Assembly: GCA_963780825.1 (NCBI GenBank)
Contig: CAWADL010000014.1
Location: forward strand, 310,001-374,000
Direction of reading: 5' to 3'
DNA from: Roseiarcus sp963780825
GTDB taxonomy: Bacteria; Pseudomonadota; Alphaproteobacteria; Rhizobiales; Beijerinckiaceae
DNA: 64,000 nt
Shown here: piece by piece, positions 1-9,044 of the stretch
How positions within the stretch are numbered: position 1 is the stretch's first letter
Layout: each line of letters begins with the position of its first letter
Program-made: the position numbers and the translations under genes
Notes under the pieces: generated by a model
Database searches by the model: none
What the model saw: only the letters and a program-made list of their open reading frames with translations
Told to the model about the DNA's origin: nothing

Positions 1-710
1 CGAAGTGCTTCCGTATATGGCGCCGACCTTCGATCTGCTCGACCGCGAGCGCCGCGCCGGCAAGCGCATCCTGTTCGAGGGCGCGCAGGGCGCGCTGCTC
101 GACGTCGATCACGGCACCTATCCGTTCGTCACCTCGTCGAACACCGTCGCCTCGGCCGCTGCGACCGGCTCGGGCCTGGGCCCGCGCGCCATCGGCTACG
201 TGCTGGGCATCGCGAAGGCCTATACGACACGCGTCGGCGGCGGGCCTTTCCCCACCGAACTGACCGACGAGATCGGCGCGCGGATAGGTCGCATCGGCAA
301 TGAATTCGGCACCAACACCGGGCCGTCCCCGCCGATGCGGCTGGTTCGACGGCGCGCTGACCCGGCAGACGGTGAAGACCTCAGGGATCGACGGCGTCGC
401 GTTGACCAAGCTGGACGTGCTCGACGGCTTTGACGAGGTCAAGATCTCGACGCATTATCTGCTCGACGGCGAACGGATAGACTATATGCCGGCCAATCCC
501 GCTGCACAGGCTCGGCTTATTCCGGTATACGAGAGCTTGCCCGGGTGGCGCGACGCTACGAGCCACGCGCGATCCTGGGCCGATCTGCCTGCGCAGGCGA
601 TCAAATACGTCAAACGCATAGAGGAATTGATCGGGGCGCCCGTTGCGTTACTATCGACGAGCCCCGAGCGCGACGACACGATCCTCGTGCATGATCCCTT
701 CCAGGATTAA
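1..710 (+). CDS. purA: Adenylosuccinate synthetase, 3' part, frameshifted
   Basis: C-terminal half of adenylosuccinate synthetase, which joins IMP and aspartate using GTP in the first committed step to AMP. The gene enters from the left edge. Visible family blocks are FEGAQGALLD (GTP/IMP site region), the TSSNT block, RVGGGPFPTE and, in the second frame, the RPRRCGWFD block that binds IMP, then a normal C-terminus. The frame changes near base 318-322 inside a GGG run: deleting one G restores the continuous protein expected for PurA. This is most likely a sequencing insertion rather than a real mutation, because an essential purine gene is otherwise intact on both sides. Confidence 0.93.
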
Positions 711-749
711 AAGGGGAGATATCCGCGTCGTGCGAATGCGGAAGGTGGA

Positions 750-2357
750 ATGGCGGATTACTACTCGCTACTAGCGCGGGCGGTCGCGAACCTGCCGAAG
801 TCCAGCCCGCCGTCGACTCGGCGGGCCATATACGAGCGCGCGCGCAAGGCATTGACCAATCAGCTGCGGTCGCTGAAGCCGCAGCTGCCGGAGAGCGATA
901 TCGCGCGCGAGGAGCGTGCGCTCGACGAAGCGGTCGCGCGCCTCGAAGGGGATTTCGAGCCGGCCTCCGGCGAGCTGCATACGCTCCCCGGGCCCGCGAC
1001 GTCGGTCGAACCCGGCGAACCCGCGCTCGCGGCCGCCTCGCCGCCCGCGGCGACGGTCGAGGCGCCCCCGCGTCCACAACCGCCGCCGCCTCCCCCGCCG
1101 CGTCCGCCGCGACCTGTGCAACCCCCCGTTTCGCGCATGCCGGCGCCGGCTCGCACGCCGACTGCGCCGCTCGTAGCGCCGCGAGCGCCGTTGCCGCCGC
1201 TCGCCCCGAAGCAACCTAGCCCGCCGCCCGCCGCCCCCGGTTTGCCTAACGCGGCGGCGTTCAAGCCGCCGTCCCTGGGGCCCGCCGCGCCGCCGCTCAT
1301 GGCCGACGACGATGAGGGCATCTACGAGCCGACATTGGGCGCCGCGCAGGCGCCGTTCGGGCAGACGGCCGAGGCCTCGTCGCCGCCTGTCGGACCTGCG
1401 GGCGATCGTTACGAGCGCGAGGCGCTTCGACCGACCTTGTCGGACAGCAAACGGCGGGGAACGCCGACGTGGATCTGGATTGCCGGCGCGGTCGCCGTCG
1501 GCTTCGCCGGCTCGATCGCGGTCGCCGCTTATCTGATGCGGCCGGCGCTGCGCGACTTGTCGGGACCGGCTCCGGTCGATACGCCGTCACCCGCGATTAG
1601 TGCGCCCTTGGAGAAGCTGCCGAGCCGCGTGGGTCCCGCGCCAGTCGACACGCCGGCGCCCTCGCCTGCAGAAAGCGCCGCCCCAAGCGCGCCACCGTCC
1701 GCGGAGGCGAGCTCGACGCCCGAGGCTGCGCCGATGGCTTCGGCGAGTCCGGAGGCGTCAGCCGCGCCGACTGCCGCGCCTTCAGCCGCCGCCGCGGCTC
1801 CGAACGCGGCTCCGACCGTTCCGATCGCCACCCGCGCGGCCATGCTGGTGGCGACGGTCGCCGACGCCTCCAAGCCCGCGATCAGCGTCGGTACGGCAGT
1901 TTGGTCGGTCGTCCCGGCGCCGCCTGGGCAGCCGGCAGCGATCGGCGTCAAGGCTGAGATCGACATCCCCGATCTGAAGATGCACGTGTCGATGATCATC
2001 CGGAAAAACTTCGACGCCAATCTGCCGGCGTCGCACACCATCGATCTCAGGCTGAACTTCGACCCGAGCTCGACGATCAAGGGCGTCAAGGACATCGCAC
2101 TGCCGCTGATGCGGCGGGACGATCCGCCGGCGGCGGATGCACTGTCCGGCGTGCGAGTGAAGATCAGCGACAATTATTTTCTGATCGGCCTCAATCGCGG
2201 CGACGCCGACGTGACCCGCAACGTTCAGGAAATTGGCGAGCGGGCGTGGTTTGACTTTCCCATGCAGCTCGACGACGACCGGATCGCCAAGCTGACGTTT
2301 GAGAAGGGCGGCGACGGAGAAAAAGCCGTCGCGCAAGCGCTAGCCTCCTGGAAGTGA
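750..2357 (+). CDS. Proline/alanine-rich single-pass membrane protein, function unknown
   Basis: 535-residue protein with a strong ribosome binding site (GGAAGGTGGA directly before ATG). Residues 1-75 form a charged helical region. Residues 80-230 are a proline/alanine-rich linker with a polyproline stretch. One transmembrane segment lies at about 240-263, followed by a second Pro/Ala/Ser-rich linker with a repeated APVDTPxP motif to about 370. A compact C-terminal domain of about 160 residues is probably on the far side of the membrane. The architecture (short cytoplasmic head, one membrane pass, folded distal domain) recurs in unannotated Hyphomicrobiales proteins; I do not recognise a named family or function. 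The frame is intact. Confidence 0.75.
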   Translation: MADYYSLLARAVANLPKSSPPSTRRAIYERARKALTNQLRSLKPQLPESDIAREERALDEAVARLEGDFEPASGELHTLPGPATSVEPGEPALAAASPPAATVEAPPRPQPPPPPPPRPPRPVQPPVSRMPAPARTPTAPLVAPRAPLPPLAPKQPSPPPAAPGLPNAAAFKPPSLGPAAPPLMADDDEGIYEPTLGAAQAPFGQTAEASSPPVGPAGDRYEREALRPTLSDSKRRGTPTWIWIAGAVAVGFAGSIAVAAYLMRPALRDLSGPAPVDTPSPAISAPLEKLPSRVGPAPVDTPAPSPAESAAPSAPPSAEASSTPEAAPMASASPEASAAPTAAPSAAAAAPNAAPTVPIATRAAMLVATVADASKPAISVGTAVWSVVPAPPGQPAAIGVKAEIDIPDLKMHVSMIIRKNFDANLPASHTIDLRLNFDPSSTIKGVKDIALPLMRRDDPPAADALSGVRVKISDNYFLIGLNRGDADVTRNVQEIGERAWFDFPMQLDDDRIAKLTFEKGGDGEKAVAQALASWK

Positions 2358-2365
2358 GCGCGCTG

Positions 2366-2466
2366 CTGTAGCCGCGGTCTCCAGACCGCGGCCTCTCCGA
2401 GATCGACGTTTCAATTGGTGACAAAACCATCGCACGGAGACCGCGATCTGGAGATCGCGGCTACAG
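2366..2466. repeat. Palindromic repeat, TGTAGCCG family (copy 1)
   Basis: About 100-bp inverted repeat directly after the proline-rich protein gene. The outer arms are CTGTAGCCGCG and CGCGGCTACAG, perfectly complementary. Each end also folds on its own: CCGCGGTCT-CC-AGACCGCGG at the left and CCGCGATCT-GG-AGATCGCGG at the right. Related copies lie near 10.13, 13.41, 34.7 and 45.95 kb. It sits between convergent genes, where it could act as a bidirectional terminator, but there is no T-run. Confidence 0.8.
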
Positions 2467-2479
2467 TGGACGCCGCGGC

Positions 2480-3904
2480 TCAGCTTGCGACCGGCCCTGG
2501 CTCGAGCGCCTCCAGCACCGCCTCGCGCCATTCTCGCTTCAGCGGCAGCAGCGGCGGGTTGGGCGCGAGCGTCGGCTCGGGGGTCGCAGGCGCGATACCG
2601 GTGATCCTCGCGCCTTCTCCCGCCGAAGCTTTGCGCATGAACAGGTTGTAGATCAACCATTGCGCGCGGTTGCGCTTGCCCGTCCACGGGAAGCGCTTGG
2701 CCATCGAGTTGACCGTGTAGAATTTGCGATAGGCGTGATCGAGTCCGACGCGCAGCTCGTCGGCCTTCATCTTCGCCGGCGTGTAGACGACGTGGCCTTG
2801 ATCATACATCGTCCAATCAAACGAGACGATGCGGTTCGCCTTCTTCATCTCGTACCACGTCAGCGTGCCGGGATAAGGCGTCAGCGCCGAGAAGGCGCAG
2901 GCGTCGAAACCGGCGCCGACGTTGAAGTCGACGGTATTGTCGAACACGTTGGTGTCGTCGCCGTCGAATCCAAACATGAACAAGCCGAACACGGATATCC
3001 CGTAGCTGTGAATCTTCTCGACCGTCTTGGCGAAATGATCGGGTCGGTTGACCATCTTGTGCACGCTCTTCAGCGTGTCGCGCGAGATCGACTCGAATCC
3101 GATCGACAGCATCGTGCACCCGCTTTCGGCCGCCAGCTCCAGCATCCGGTCGTCCTCGGCGAGCTTTGACGTCACGCCAGCCTGCCACTTGAAACCGCGG
3201 CCTTTGAGCGCGCGCATCACCTCCTTGGGCCGCTCGGGCGTGCCGAAGAAGTCCGCATCGTTGATGGAGATCGTGCGCGACCCGCAAGCCTCCATTTCCG
3301 CGATCACCTCATCGACCGGACGATAGCGAAATTTCAGCCCGTTCATCAGCGGTTCGGCGCAGAAGGTGCAGCCGGTGTGGCAGCCGCGCGAGGTCTGCAC
3401 GAAGGTCGTATTCACATAGCGGTTCTTCTTCAGCAGGTCGTAGCGCGGCATATTGAGCCCGACCATCGGATGCAGTCCGGCCGCGCGGTAGGTTCCGCGC
3501 ATCTGATTCTGTTCGAGATCGTCGAGCAGCTTGTCCATGATCAGCTCGGCTTCGCCGATCACGACCGCGTCGCAATGGGTGAGCGCCTCCTTCGCCATGA
3601 AGCTCGGATGCACCCCGCCCATCACGACCGGCACGCCGCGGGCGCGGAACGTGTCGGCGATCTCGTAGCCGCGGTTGACATAGGAGGTCATCGCGGAGAT
3701 GCCGACGAGATCGCATTTCATATCGAAATCGATCGTCTCGATATTCTCATCAGTCATTATGACTTCGTAGCGATCGCGGGGAATGCAGGCGGCGACCGCG
3801 AGCAGTCCCGCCAGCGGCGAGTAGAGCGCGCGGTTCAGATAGATCGGACGCGTTGTCAGCGAATCCGTTTTCGGATTGACGAGATGGATGCGACGTGTCC
3901 GCAT
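2480..3904 (-). CDS. B12-binding domain radical SAM protein
   Basis: Radical S-adenosylmethionine enzyme with an N-terminal cobalamin-binding-type Rossmann domain (roughly residues 1-140) and a radical SAM core carrying the iron-sulfur motif CHTGCTFC (CxxxCxxC). The family includes BchE and hopanoid- and methyl-transferring enzymes; the substrate cannot be read from the sequence. The reading frame is open further upstream to 4042. The start at 3904 is preferred because AGGGA sits just upstream and the protein then begins MRTRRIHLVNP, a typical start for this family; it gives about 474 residues. No hopanoid or bacteriochlorophyll genes adjoin it, so a role in those pathways is not supported by context. 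The Nudix gene upstream on the same strand may be co-transcribed. Confidence 0.85.
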   Translation of the reverse strand: MRTRRIHLVNPKTDSLTTRPIYLNRALYSPLAGLLAVAACIPRDRYEVIMTDENIETIDFDMKCDLVGISAMTSYVNRGYEIADTFRARGVPVVMGGVHPSFMAKEALTHCDAVVIGEAELIMDKLLDDLEQNQMRGTYRAAGLHPMVGLNMPRYDLLKKNRYVNTTFVQTSRGCHTGCTFCAEPLMNGLKFRYRPVDEVIAEMEACGSRTISINDADFFGTPERPKEVMRALKGRGFKWQAGVTSKLAEDDRMLELAAESGCTMLSIGFESISRDTLKSVHKMVNRPDHFAKTVEKIHSYGISVFGLFMFGFDGDDTNVFDNTVDFNVGAGFDACAFSALTPYPGTLTWYEMKKANRIVSFDWTMYDQGHVVYTPAKMKADELRVGLDHAYRKFYTVNSMAKRFPWTGKRNRAQWLIYNLFMRKASAGEGARITGIAPATPEPTLAPNPPLLPLKREWREAVLEALEPGPVAS

Positions 3905-4001
3905 TTTACGTCCCTGCTCTATGCCAGTCCGGCGACCGGAGTTCTGCGCCGTACGTAGCTGTTGTCGAATAAAACCTAGGTTACCGCCGGCCCGAGTTCG
4001 A

Positions 4002-4505
4002 TCACGCCTTCGCACGCGCTTTCTTGCGCGGTTTATCGACAAGCTTCTTCTTCGTTGGTTTGTGAAAGCGTGTCAGATCCAGGTCTCGCAATAGGGCTGT
4101 CAGGCCTGGCTCCTGCACGTGATCCGGCGCGTCCTCCAGCGCGAACCAACGCGCTTCCCGCTGTCCCTTCTCGCGATAGCTGTCCAATCGCTTCTCCACG
4201 TTCAACACGTAGACCTCGACGCTACAGAGATCGAAATGCGCCGCGCGACGTTTGAAGTAGAGGAATTCGCCCACCGGCTTCTTGTAGGTCTTGCCGATGA
4301 TCCCGGCTTCTTCCTTCGCCTCCTGCGCGGCGGCGGCCCAGTTTTTCTTACCCCGCATCGGCCAGCCCTTGGGAATGACCCAACGCTTGGTTCCCCGTGA
4401 CGTCAGCAACATCACTTGCGGCTTCCCTTCCTCGAAACGAACCGGAAGCGCGCCGACTTGGCGCAGAGGAGGAGTCGAGGGAAGCGCGTCAACTCGCTGG
4501 ATCAA
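4002..4505 (-). CDS. Nudix hydrolase
   Basis: 167-residue Nudix-fold hydrolase, resembling diphosphoinositol-polyphosphate phosphohydrolase-like bacterial proteins. The Nudix box is recognisable around residues 47-70, ending QEAKEEAGI. It deviates from the consensus: the first acidic position is Lys and the usual Arg of REUxEE is Gln, while the metal-binding EExG core is kept. The start of the domain (GALPVRF, WVIPKGWP) is typical. The C-terminus is a Lys-rich tail (KPTKKKLVDKPRKKARAKA), possibly for nucleic-acid or polyphosphate contact. Substrate is unknown. It lies 97 bp upstream of the radical SAM gene on the same strand. Confidence 0.85.
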   Translation of the reverse strand: MIQRVDALPSTPPLRQVGALPVRFEEGKPQVMLLTSRGTKRWVIPKGWPMRGKKNWAAAAQEAKEEAGIIGKTYKKPVGEFLYFKRRAAHFDLCSVEVYVLNVEKRLDSYREKGQREARWFALEDAPDHVQEPGLTALLRDLDLTRFHKPTKKKLVDKPRKKARAKA

Positions 4506-4569
4506 GTCTTCAGAGCCTGCTCGCTTTCGCGCTGGGAGGATCGGGGTCGAACGCTTCGCAACGAGCTAA

Positions 4570-5325
4570 TCAGAGAATTGGGCGAGGCCGCCATTCCTGA
4601 TCATAGAACAACGCGAGCCGCCGGCTCAAGCGGGGATTTGTCAGACGAAGCCGGCTCCCCCGCTGTTCGAACAGGCCGGCCTTGCGCAGCGCCGACCACG
4701 TCTTGATCGTATGAACCAGGGACAGCCCCAGCGCGTCCGCCAGATGCTCGCGGCGCAAGGGAAACTCAAAGGTGTCATCCTCGACCAAGCCAAGCCGCTG
4801 CGCGCGCTTGAACAGTCCAACGATCATTGAGGCGACGCGTTCCGACGCAGAGAATTGGCCGACAGCTGTCAGGTTATCGTCGACCATGCCCTCCTCGCGC
4901 GCGCCCAGCCAGGAGAGCTGGAATGCCAGCTCCGGCATCTCGCGGAAAAGCCGCCACGCGCGCGCGCGGGGGAAAACGCATAGCTCGATGTCGGTCAGAG
5001 CCTCGACGCTGTGATCGGCGGCCGCAAGCATCGAGGCCTGGAAACCGATGAGGTCGCCGGGGAGGAAGAAATTGAGGATCTGTCTTCGCCCGTCCGCCAA
5101 CGTGCGATGGCGAAACGCCCAACCGGAGAACAGCGTATAAAGCTCGGCATCGGCGGCGCTGGCGCGGATCAAATCGCCGCCGGCTTCGACGCGATGGGTC
5201 GTCCGCCTGAACCTCTGCGTCGCCTCGAGTTCGCGCGGCGTCTTGGCGGAAAACGCAGGCTGCTGTCGTAGAGAACAGTCGGCGCAAGCGGCCGGCGGCG
5301 TTTCTCTGCCCCTGTCCTGCGCCAC
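4570..5325 (-). CDS. Crp/Fnr-family transcription regulator
   Basis: 251-residue regulator with an N-terminal cyclic-nucleotide-binding-type beta barrel (about residues 35-150) and a C-terminal winged helix-turn-helix (about 165-240, HLADALGLSLVHTIKTWSAL as recognition region). Two cysteines occur near the N-terminus as CADC, but the four-cysteine arrangement of oxygen-sensing Fnr is not present, so an iron-sulfur sensor role is not supported. Such regulators in this group often respond to redox or stress, but the effector here is unknown. A palindromic repeat begins about 100 bp upstream of the start. Confidence 0.88.
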   Translation of the reverse strand: MAQDRGRETPPAACADCSLRQQPAFSAKTPRELEATQRFRRTTHRVEAGGDLIRASAADAELYTLFSGWAFRHRTLADGRRQILNFFLPGDLIGFQASMLAAADHSVEALTDIELCVFPRARAWRLFREMPELAFQLSWLGAREEGMVDDNLTAVGQFSASERVASMIVGLFKRAQRLGLVEDDTFEFPLRREHLADALGLSLVHTIKTWSALRKAGLFEQRGSRLRLTNPRLSRRLALFYDQEWRPRPIL

Positions 5326-5420
5326 ATACGCCTCATCGCCGAACTCGCCCGTAGCAAGCGCGCGCGCTCGGGAAAGTCAACCACAGGCGCCGCCCCCGCT
5401 GGGACCGCGCGCGGTGCGCA

Positions 5421-5625
5421 CATAGGCGCTAACTTAGGGCGATTTTCTATAGATTTGAACCGCTTATTTGGGCGTCATCCCCGCGAAAGCGGGGATCTAG
5501 GGGCTACACGACGTGCGCTTCGGCGTGTTGGCACACGACGTGCAGCGGCCCCTGGATCCCCGCTTTCGCGGGGATGACAGCAAACCTTTGAATTTAATCG
5601 GCAATCGCCTAAGTTAGCGCCTATG
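5421..5625. repeat. Nested palindromic element: outer arms with GTCATCCCC-type core
   Basis: About 205-bp element with perfect 18-bp outer arms (CATAGGCGCTAACTTAGG at 5421-5438; its exact reverse complement at 5608-5625), extended by a few more paired bases. Inside lies a second inverted repeat at 5474-5578, GTCATCCCCGCGAAAGCGGG and its complement, the same core found alone at 15.95-16.05 kb. It fills the gap between the Crp/Fnr and response regulator genes. It has MITE-like size but no protein and no obvious target-site duplication that I could confirm. Confidence 0.8.
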
Positions 5626-5648
5626 GGCGTCCCGCCCGCCCCTTGCCG

Positions 5649-6030
5649 TCACGAAAGAGCGTGCGAGACGCCCGCGGTCCCAGGGGGCGGTTCCAGCAAT
5701 CGCTCGACGACCTGTCGAAAATTCTCGAACCCAAAAGGTTTGGGCAGCGCCAGCCCCGATGCAAACGGCTGCTTGAGAACTCTGCACTTCGTGTCCGCTC
5801 GCCACGACGAACGGGATCTTCTTGTCAATCAACCGCTGCGCGACCGGTGAGCTATCGTCTTTGCCGAGGGTGACGTCCAGGATCGCCGCCTCGATCGGCT
5901 GCTCGACCAGCGCCAGCGCGCCCGCAAGATCTACCGCGGGACCGACGACCTCGTGTCCGAGATCGGCCAACCAATCGCTCACAGCCATGGCGATCAGCGG
6001 TTCGTCGTCGATGACAAGAATTCGAGCCAT
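5649..6030 (-). CDS. Single-domain response regulator (receiver only), frameshifted
   Basis: CheY-like receiver domain of about 126 residues without output domain. The acidic pair follows ILVIDDEP, the phospho-acceptor is the Asp in AAILDVTLG (about residue 51), and the conserved Lys is in the block LALPKPFGFENFRQ. That last block is read only after a frame change near 5768-5772, where removing one G restores the family C-terminus; the product then ends near 5649. Without the correction the tail is nonsense. The final codons (EPPPGTAGVSHALS) come from sequence resembling the GGGACCGCGGGCGTCCCGC repeat seen elsewhere in the window. The partner kinase is not in the window. Confidence 0.8.
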
Positions 6031-6148
6031 GGGTTGAGCCCTGCCGACGCAGCGGCCTCACCGTCGAGGCGCGCGCGGGGCGACTTCCTACATCTGGCGC
6101 GGGTGCGCGCTGTCTTTTGACATCTTCGTAGAGGTGTTTCGCTGCGTC

Positions 6149-6252
6149 GCGGAGCGTTGGCCGCGGAGCGTTGGCCTCCAGGCCGACGAAGGCTTGTTCT
6201 TAAGGCCGAAAGCGCGGCGTTGAAAGGTCGGCGTGGACGCCGACCTTCCGCG
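6149..6252. repeat. Palindromic repeat, GGAGCGTYGGCC family (copy 1) with internal 14-bp duplication
   Basis: Inverted-repeat element upstream of the Opp operon. The left half contains GTTGGCCTCCAGGCCGACG and the right half AAGGTCGGCGTGGACGCCGACC, each self-complementary, as in the copy at 50.77 kb. The 14-mer GCGGAGCGTTGGCC occurs twice in exact tandem at 6149-6162 and 6163-6176, which the other copy does not show. The rest of the 6031-6343 gap shows no gene. Confidence 0.7.
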
Positions 6253-6343
6253 ACGGCCATTGTTCACGAGACGGTGAACACGCAAATTGGGCTAACGTCA
6301 GCCAAGATCAATTCGTGATGCGCGGGGCAAATAGAAATCCGAC

Positions 6344-7255
6344 ATGTTGCGCCTGACCCTGATCCGGACGGCGACCGCGATCCCCACGCTTTTGCTGATC
6401 GTCGCGCTGTCGTTCGTGCTAATGCGCGCGGCGCCCGGCGGCCCGTTCGATCTCGAACGTCCGCTCGATCCGGTAACGCTGGAAAATCTTCGCCGGGTCT
6501 ATCGGCTCGATGAGCCGCTGTGGCGACAGTTCCTCGACTATCTCGTCGCGCTCGCGCACGGCGATCTCGGGCCAAGCTTCGCCTGGCGCGATTTCACCGT
6601 TGCCGAGCTTTTTGCCAAAGCGCTTCCGGTCTCGGCGATGCTGGGCGGCCTGGCGCTGGGGCTCGCGCTCCCCCTCGGCGCAGCGGCGGGACTGATCGCG
6701 GCGTCGCGACCGGCCTCGGGCCTCGACCTCGCCGTCAGTCTGCCCGCGAGCCTCGGCGTCGTTGTGCCGAGTTTTGTCGTCGCGCCGGTGCTGCAACTGG
6801 TGTTCGGGCTATGGCTGAAATGGCTGCCGGTCGGCGGCGCCGGCGGGCCGAGCCATTACGTTTTGCCCGTCCTGGTGTTGGCCGCGCCGCAGATCGCCGC
6901 CGTCGCCAGGCTCACGCGAGCGGCCGCGATCGACGCGCTGGCGGCGCCGCATCAACGCACGGCGCTGGCCTATGGCCTCTCCGAGCGCGTTCGCCTTGCC
7001 CGTGCTTTCCGCGCCGCGCTGCTGCCGCTTGTCTCCTATCTAGGCCCCGCCGCGGCCGGGGTCATGACGGGCTCGGTTGTCGTGGAAAACTTGTTCGGCC
7101 TGCCGGGCGTCGGGCGCTATTTCGTGCAGGCCGCGCTCGATCGCGATTACACCGTCAGCCTCGCCGCCGTCCTGCTGGTCGCAGGCGCGATCCTGCTGTT
7201 CAACCTGATCGTCGATATCGCCTATGGGCTCGTCGATCCCCGGGTGCGGCCTTGA
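6344..7255 (+). CDS. ABC transporter permease, OppB/DppB type
   Basis: 303-residue inner-membrane permease of the peptide/nickel importer family. It has an N-terminal membrane helix followed by a periplasmic segment with APGGPF and the RRVYRLDEPLW motif typical of OppB, then five more membrane segments. The cytoplasmic coupling loop includes ARLTRAAAIDAL and the AYGLSERVR region; the end is VVVENLFGLPGVGRYF and a DPRVRP tail. It forms the first gene of an importer with the following permease and ATPases. No substrate-binding protein gene is adjacent, so the substrate (oligopeptide, microcin or other) is unknown. Confidence 0.9.
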   Translation: MLRLTLIRTATAIPTLLLIVALSFVLMRAAPGGPFDLERPLDPVTLENLRRVYRLDEPLWRQFLDYLVALAHGDLGPSFAWRDFTVAELFAKALPVSAMLGGLALGLALPLGAAAGLIAASRPASGLDLAVSLPASLGVVVPSFVVAPVLQLVFGLWLKWLPVGGAGGPSHYVLPVLVLAAPQIAAVARLTRAAAIDALAAPHQRTALAYGLSERVRLARAFRAALLPLVSYLGPAAAGVMTGSVVVENLFGLPGVGRYFVQAALDRDYTVSLAAVLLVAGAILLFNLIVDIAYGLVDPRVRP

Positions 7256-8280
7256 GTCTATCGCAGCGCTGCGGTCTGGCGATTCTGGTTGTCATCGCGG
7301 TTTTTTCGTGGATCGGGCCTGTCGCGACACAGCGCGAATTCGCGACCGTCTATCCCGACTACGTCCGCGCGCCGCCGGCATGGGCGGCCCATCCCTCGGA
7401 GGCGGAGGCGCGGGCCGCGTTGAACCGCGTCGCCGGTCGCATCCGCGCTCGCGCCGAGGATGTTTCCATCGCCGACGGCGCCGCGAAAGCGAAGCTCATC
7501 GGCGCGACCGCGATCGACCCGCGCGCGCTGGTCTATTTCGCTCGGTCGGACGCCTTCGGATCCGCGCACGCGGAGCCGGCGCCCGGCGACGGACGCGAAC
7601 TTAACGTCACGGCGCCGCTCAAATCCCTCTGGCTGCCGCTCGGCGCCGACGCCAATGGCCGCGATCTGCTGGCCCGGCTTATGCTGGCGGGCCGCGTTTC
7701 GTTGCTGGTCGGCGCGCTGGGCTCGGCCGTCGCGCTCATCATCGGCGTTTCCTACGGCATGATTTCCGGATATTTCGGCGGCAAGCTCGATCTCACGATG
7801 ATGCGCGCGGTCGACGCGCTCTACGCGCTGCCGTTCATCTTCTTCGTGATCCTGCTGACGGCCTTCTTCGGCCGCCATTTCGCGCTGATCTTCATCGCCA
7901 TCGGCGCCGTCGAATGGCTCGATATGGCCCGGCTGGCGCGCGGGCAGACGCTGTCCCTCAAGTCACGCGAATTCGTGCTCGCCGCCCGCGCGCTTGGCGT
8001 TTCCGGGCCTATGATCCTCGCGCGCCACATCGCGCCCAATCTGGCGGGGATCGTGCTGGCCTATCTCGCCGTGCTCGCTCCGCGGGTGATCCTGGTTGAA
8101 AGCTTTCTGTCCTTCCTCGGGCTCGGCGTGCGCGAACCGCTGACCAGCCTCGGCGCGCTGGTGGCCGATGGCGCCAGCCATATCGAGGACGCGCCCTGGC
8201 TGCTCGCGGCGCCGGCGATGATGCTGACCCTGCTGCTCTACGCCTTCGTCTTCCTCGGCGACGTGACGCGGCGAAGCTGA
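7252..8280 (+). CDS. ABC transporter permease, OppC/DppC type
   Basis: Second permease of the importer, 342 residues. The start is taken as the TTG that overlaps the stop of the preceding gene (TTGA), implying translational coupling. One N-terminal membrane helix is followed by a long periplasmic insertion of about 110 residues before the LGADANGRDLLARLM block that opens the OppC transport domain. The coupling loop ARALGVSGPMILARHIAPN and LVESFLSFLGLGVREP are diagnostic of OppC. The long insertion resembles that of YejE-like permeases of the microcin C/oligopeptide type. Confidence 0.9.
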   Translation: MSLSQRCGLAILVVIAVFSWIGPVATQREFATVYPDYVRAPPAWAAHPSEAEARAALNRVAGRIRARAEDVSIADGAAKAKLIGATAIDPRALVYFARSDAFGSAHAEPAPGDGRELNVTAPLKSLWLPLGADANGRDLLARLMLAGRVSLLVGALGSAVALIIGVSYGMISGYFGGKLDLTMMRAVDALYALPFIFFVILLTAFFGRHFALIFIAIGAVEWLDMARLARGQTLSLKSREFVLAARALGVSGPMILARHIAPNLAGIVLAYLAVLAPRVILVESFLSFLGLGVREPLTSLGALVADGASHIEDAPWLLAAPAMMLTLLLYAFVFLGDVTRRS

Positions 8281-8281
8281 G

Positions 8282-9044
8282 ATGGCGCTGTTCGCAATCG
8301 AGAACCTTCGCATCGCCTACGGCGCGAGCGAAATCGTCCGCGGCGTCTCGCTGAGTATCGAGGCGCGGCGAGGTCGTGGCGATCGTCGGCGAGTCGGGCT
8401 CGGGCAAGACACAGACGCTGCTCGCCGCGCTCGGCCTGTTGCCGGCGGGCGCGCGTGGTCAGCGGCTCGGCGCGGTTTCGCGGCCAGGAGTTGATCGGCG
8501 CCTCCCGCTCTGCACTCGATGCGATCCGCGGCGACCGCGTCACGATGGTGTTTCAGGAGCCGATGAGCGCGCTTGATCCGCTCGTTCGCGTCGGCGATCA
8601 AATCGCCGCGCCCTACCGCGGCCGCGACGGCGCCACGCGCGCCCGCGCATTGCTGGACGAGGTGGGCATTGCCGGCGGCGCGGCGCGGGCTGGGGCTTAC
8701 CCGCATCAACTCTCAGGCGGTGAACGTCAGCGCGTGATGATCGCGATGGCGCTCGCCAATCGCCCGGACCTGCTCATCGCCGACGAGCCAACCACCGCGC
8801 TCGATGCGACGGTGGCCAAGCGCATCCTCGACAGGCTCGAGGAGATCCGCAGAGCGCAAGGCCTCGCGATGATTCTCGTCACCCACGATCTTCGGCTCGC
8901 GCGCCGCTATGCGAGCCGGCTCTATGTGATGCGCGAGGGCCAAATCATCGAAGAGGGCGTGACGACGAGCCGTCCTAGCCGCGCCGCGCGACGGCCTACA
9001 CGAGAAGCCTCATCGAAGCCGCATCGCCTTCGCCGCGTCCGTCG
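8282..9044 (+). CDS. ABC transporter ATP-binding domain 1 (OppD-like), three frameshifts
   Basis: First nucleotide-binding domain of the importer, beginning one base after oppC. Walker A GESGSGKT, Q-loop FQEPMSALDP, signature LSGGERQR, Walker B LLIADEPT and switch VTHD are all present but spread over different frames. Frame changes fall near 8367 (extra C), 8455 (extra G) and 8975-8995. After the last, the frame runs without a stop (YTRSLIEAASPSPRPS) into the second ATPase domain. The original gene was therefore probably one protein with two fused ATPase domains (YejF/DppD-DppF type). The alternative is two genes with a TTG start at 9045. Confidence 0.85.

Noticed and set aside
5421..5625. 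Insertion sequence
   Set aside because: Terminal inverted repeats are present but there is no transposase frame and no confirmed target duplication; called a palindromic element instead.
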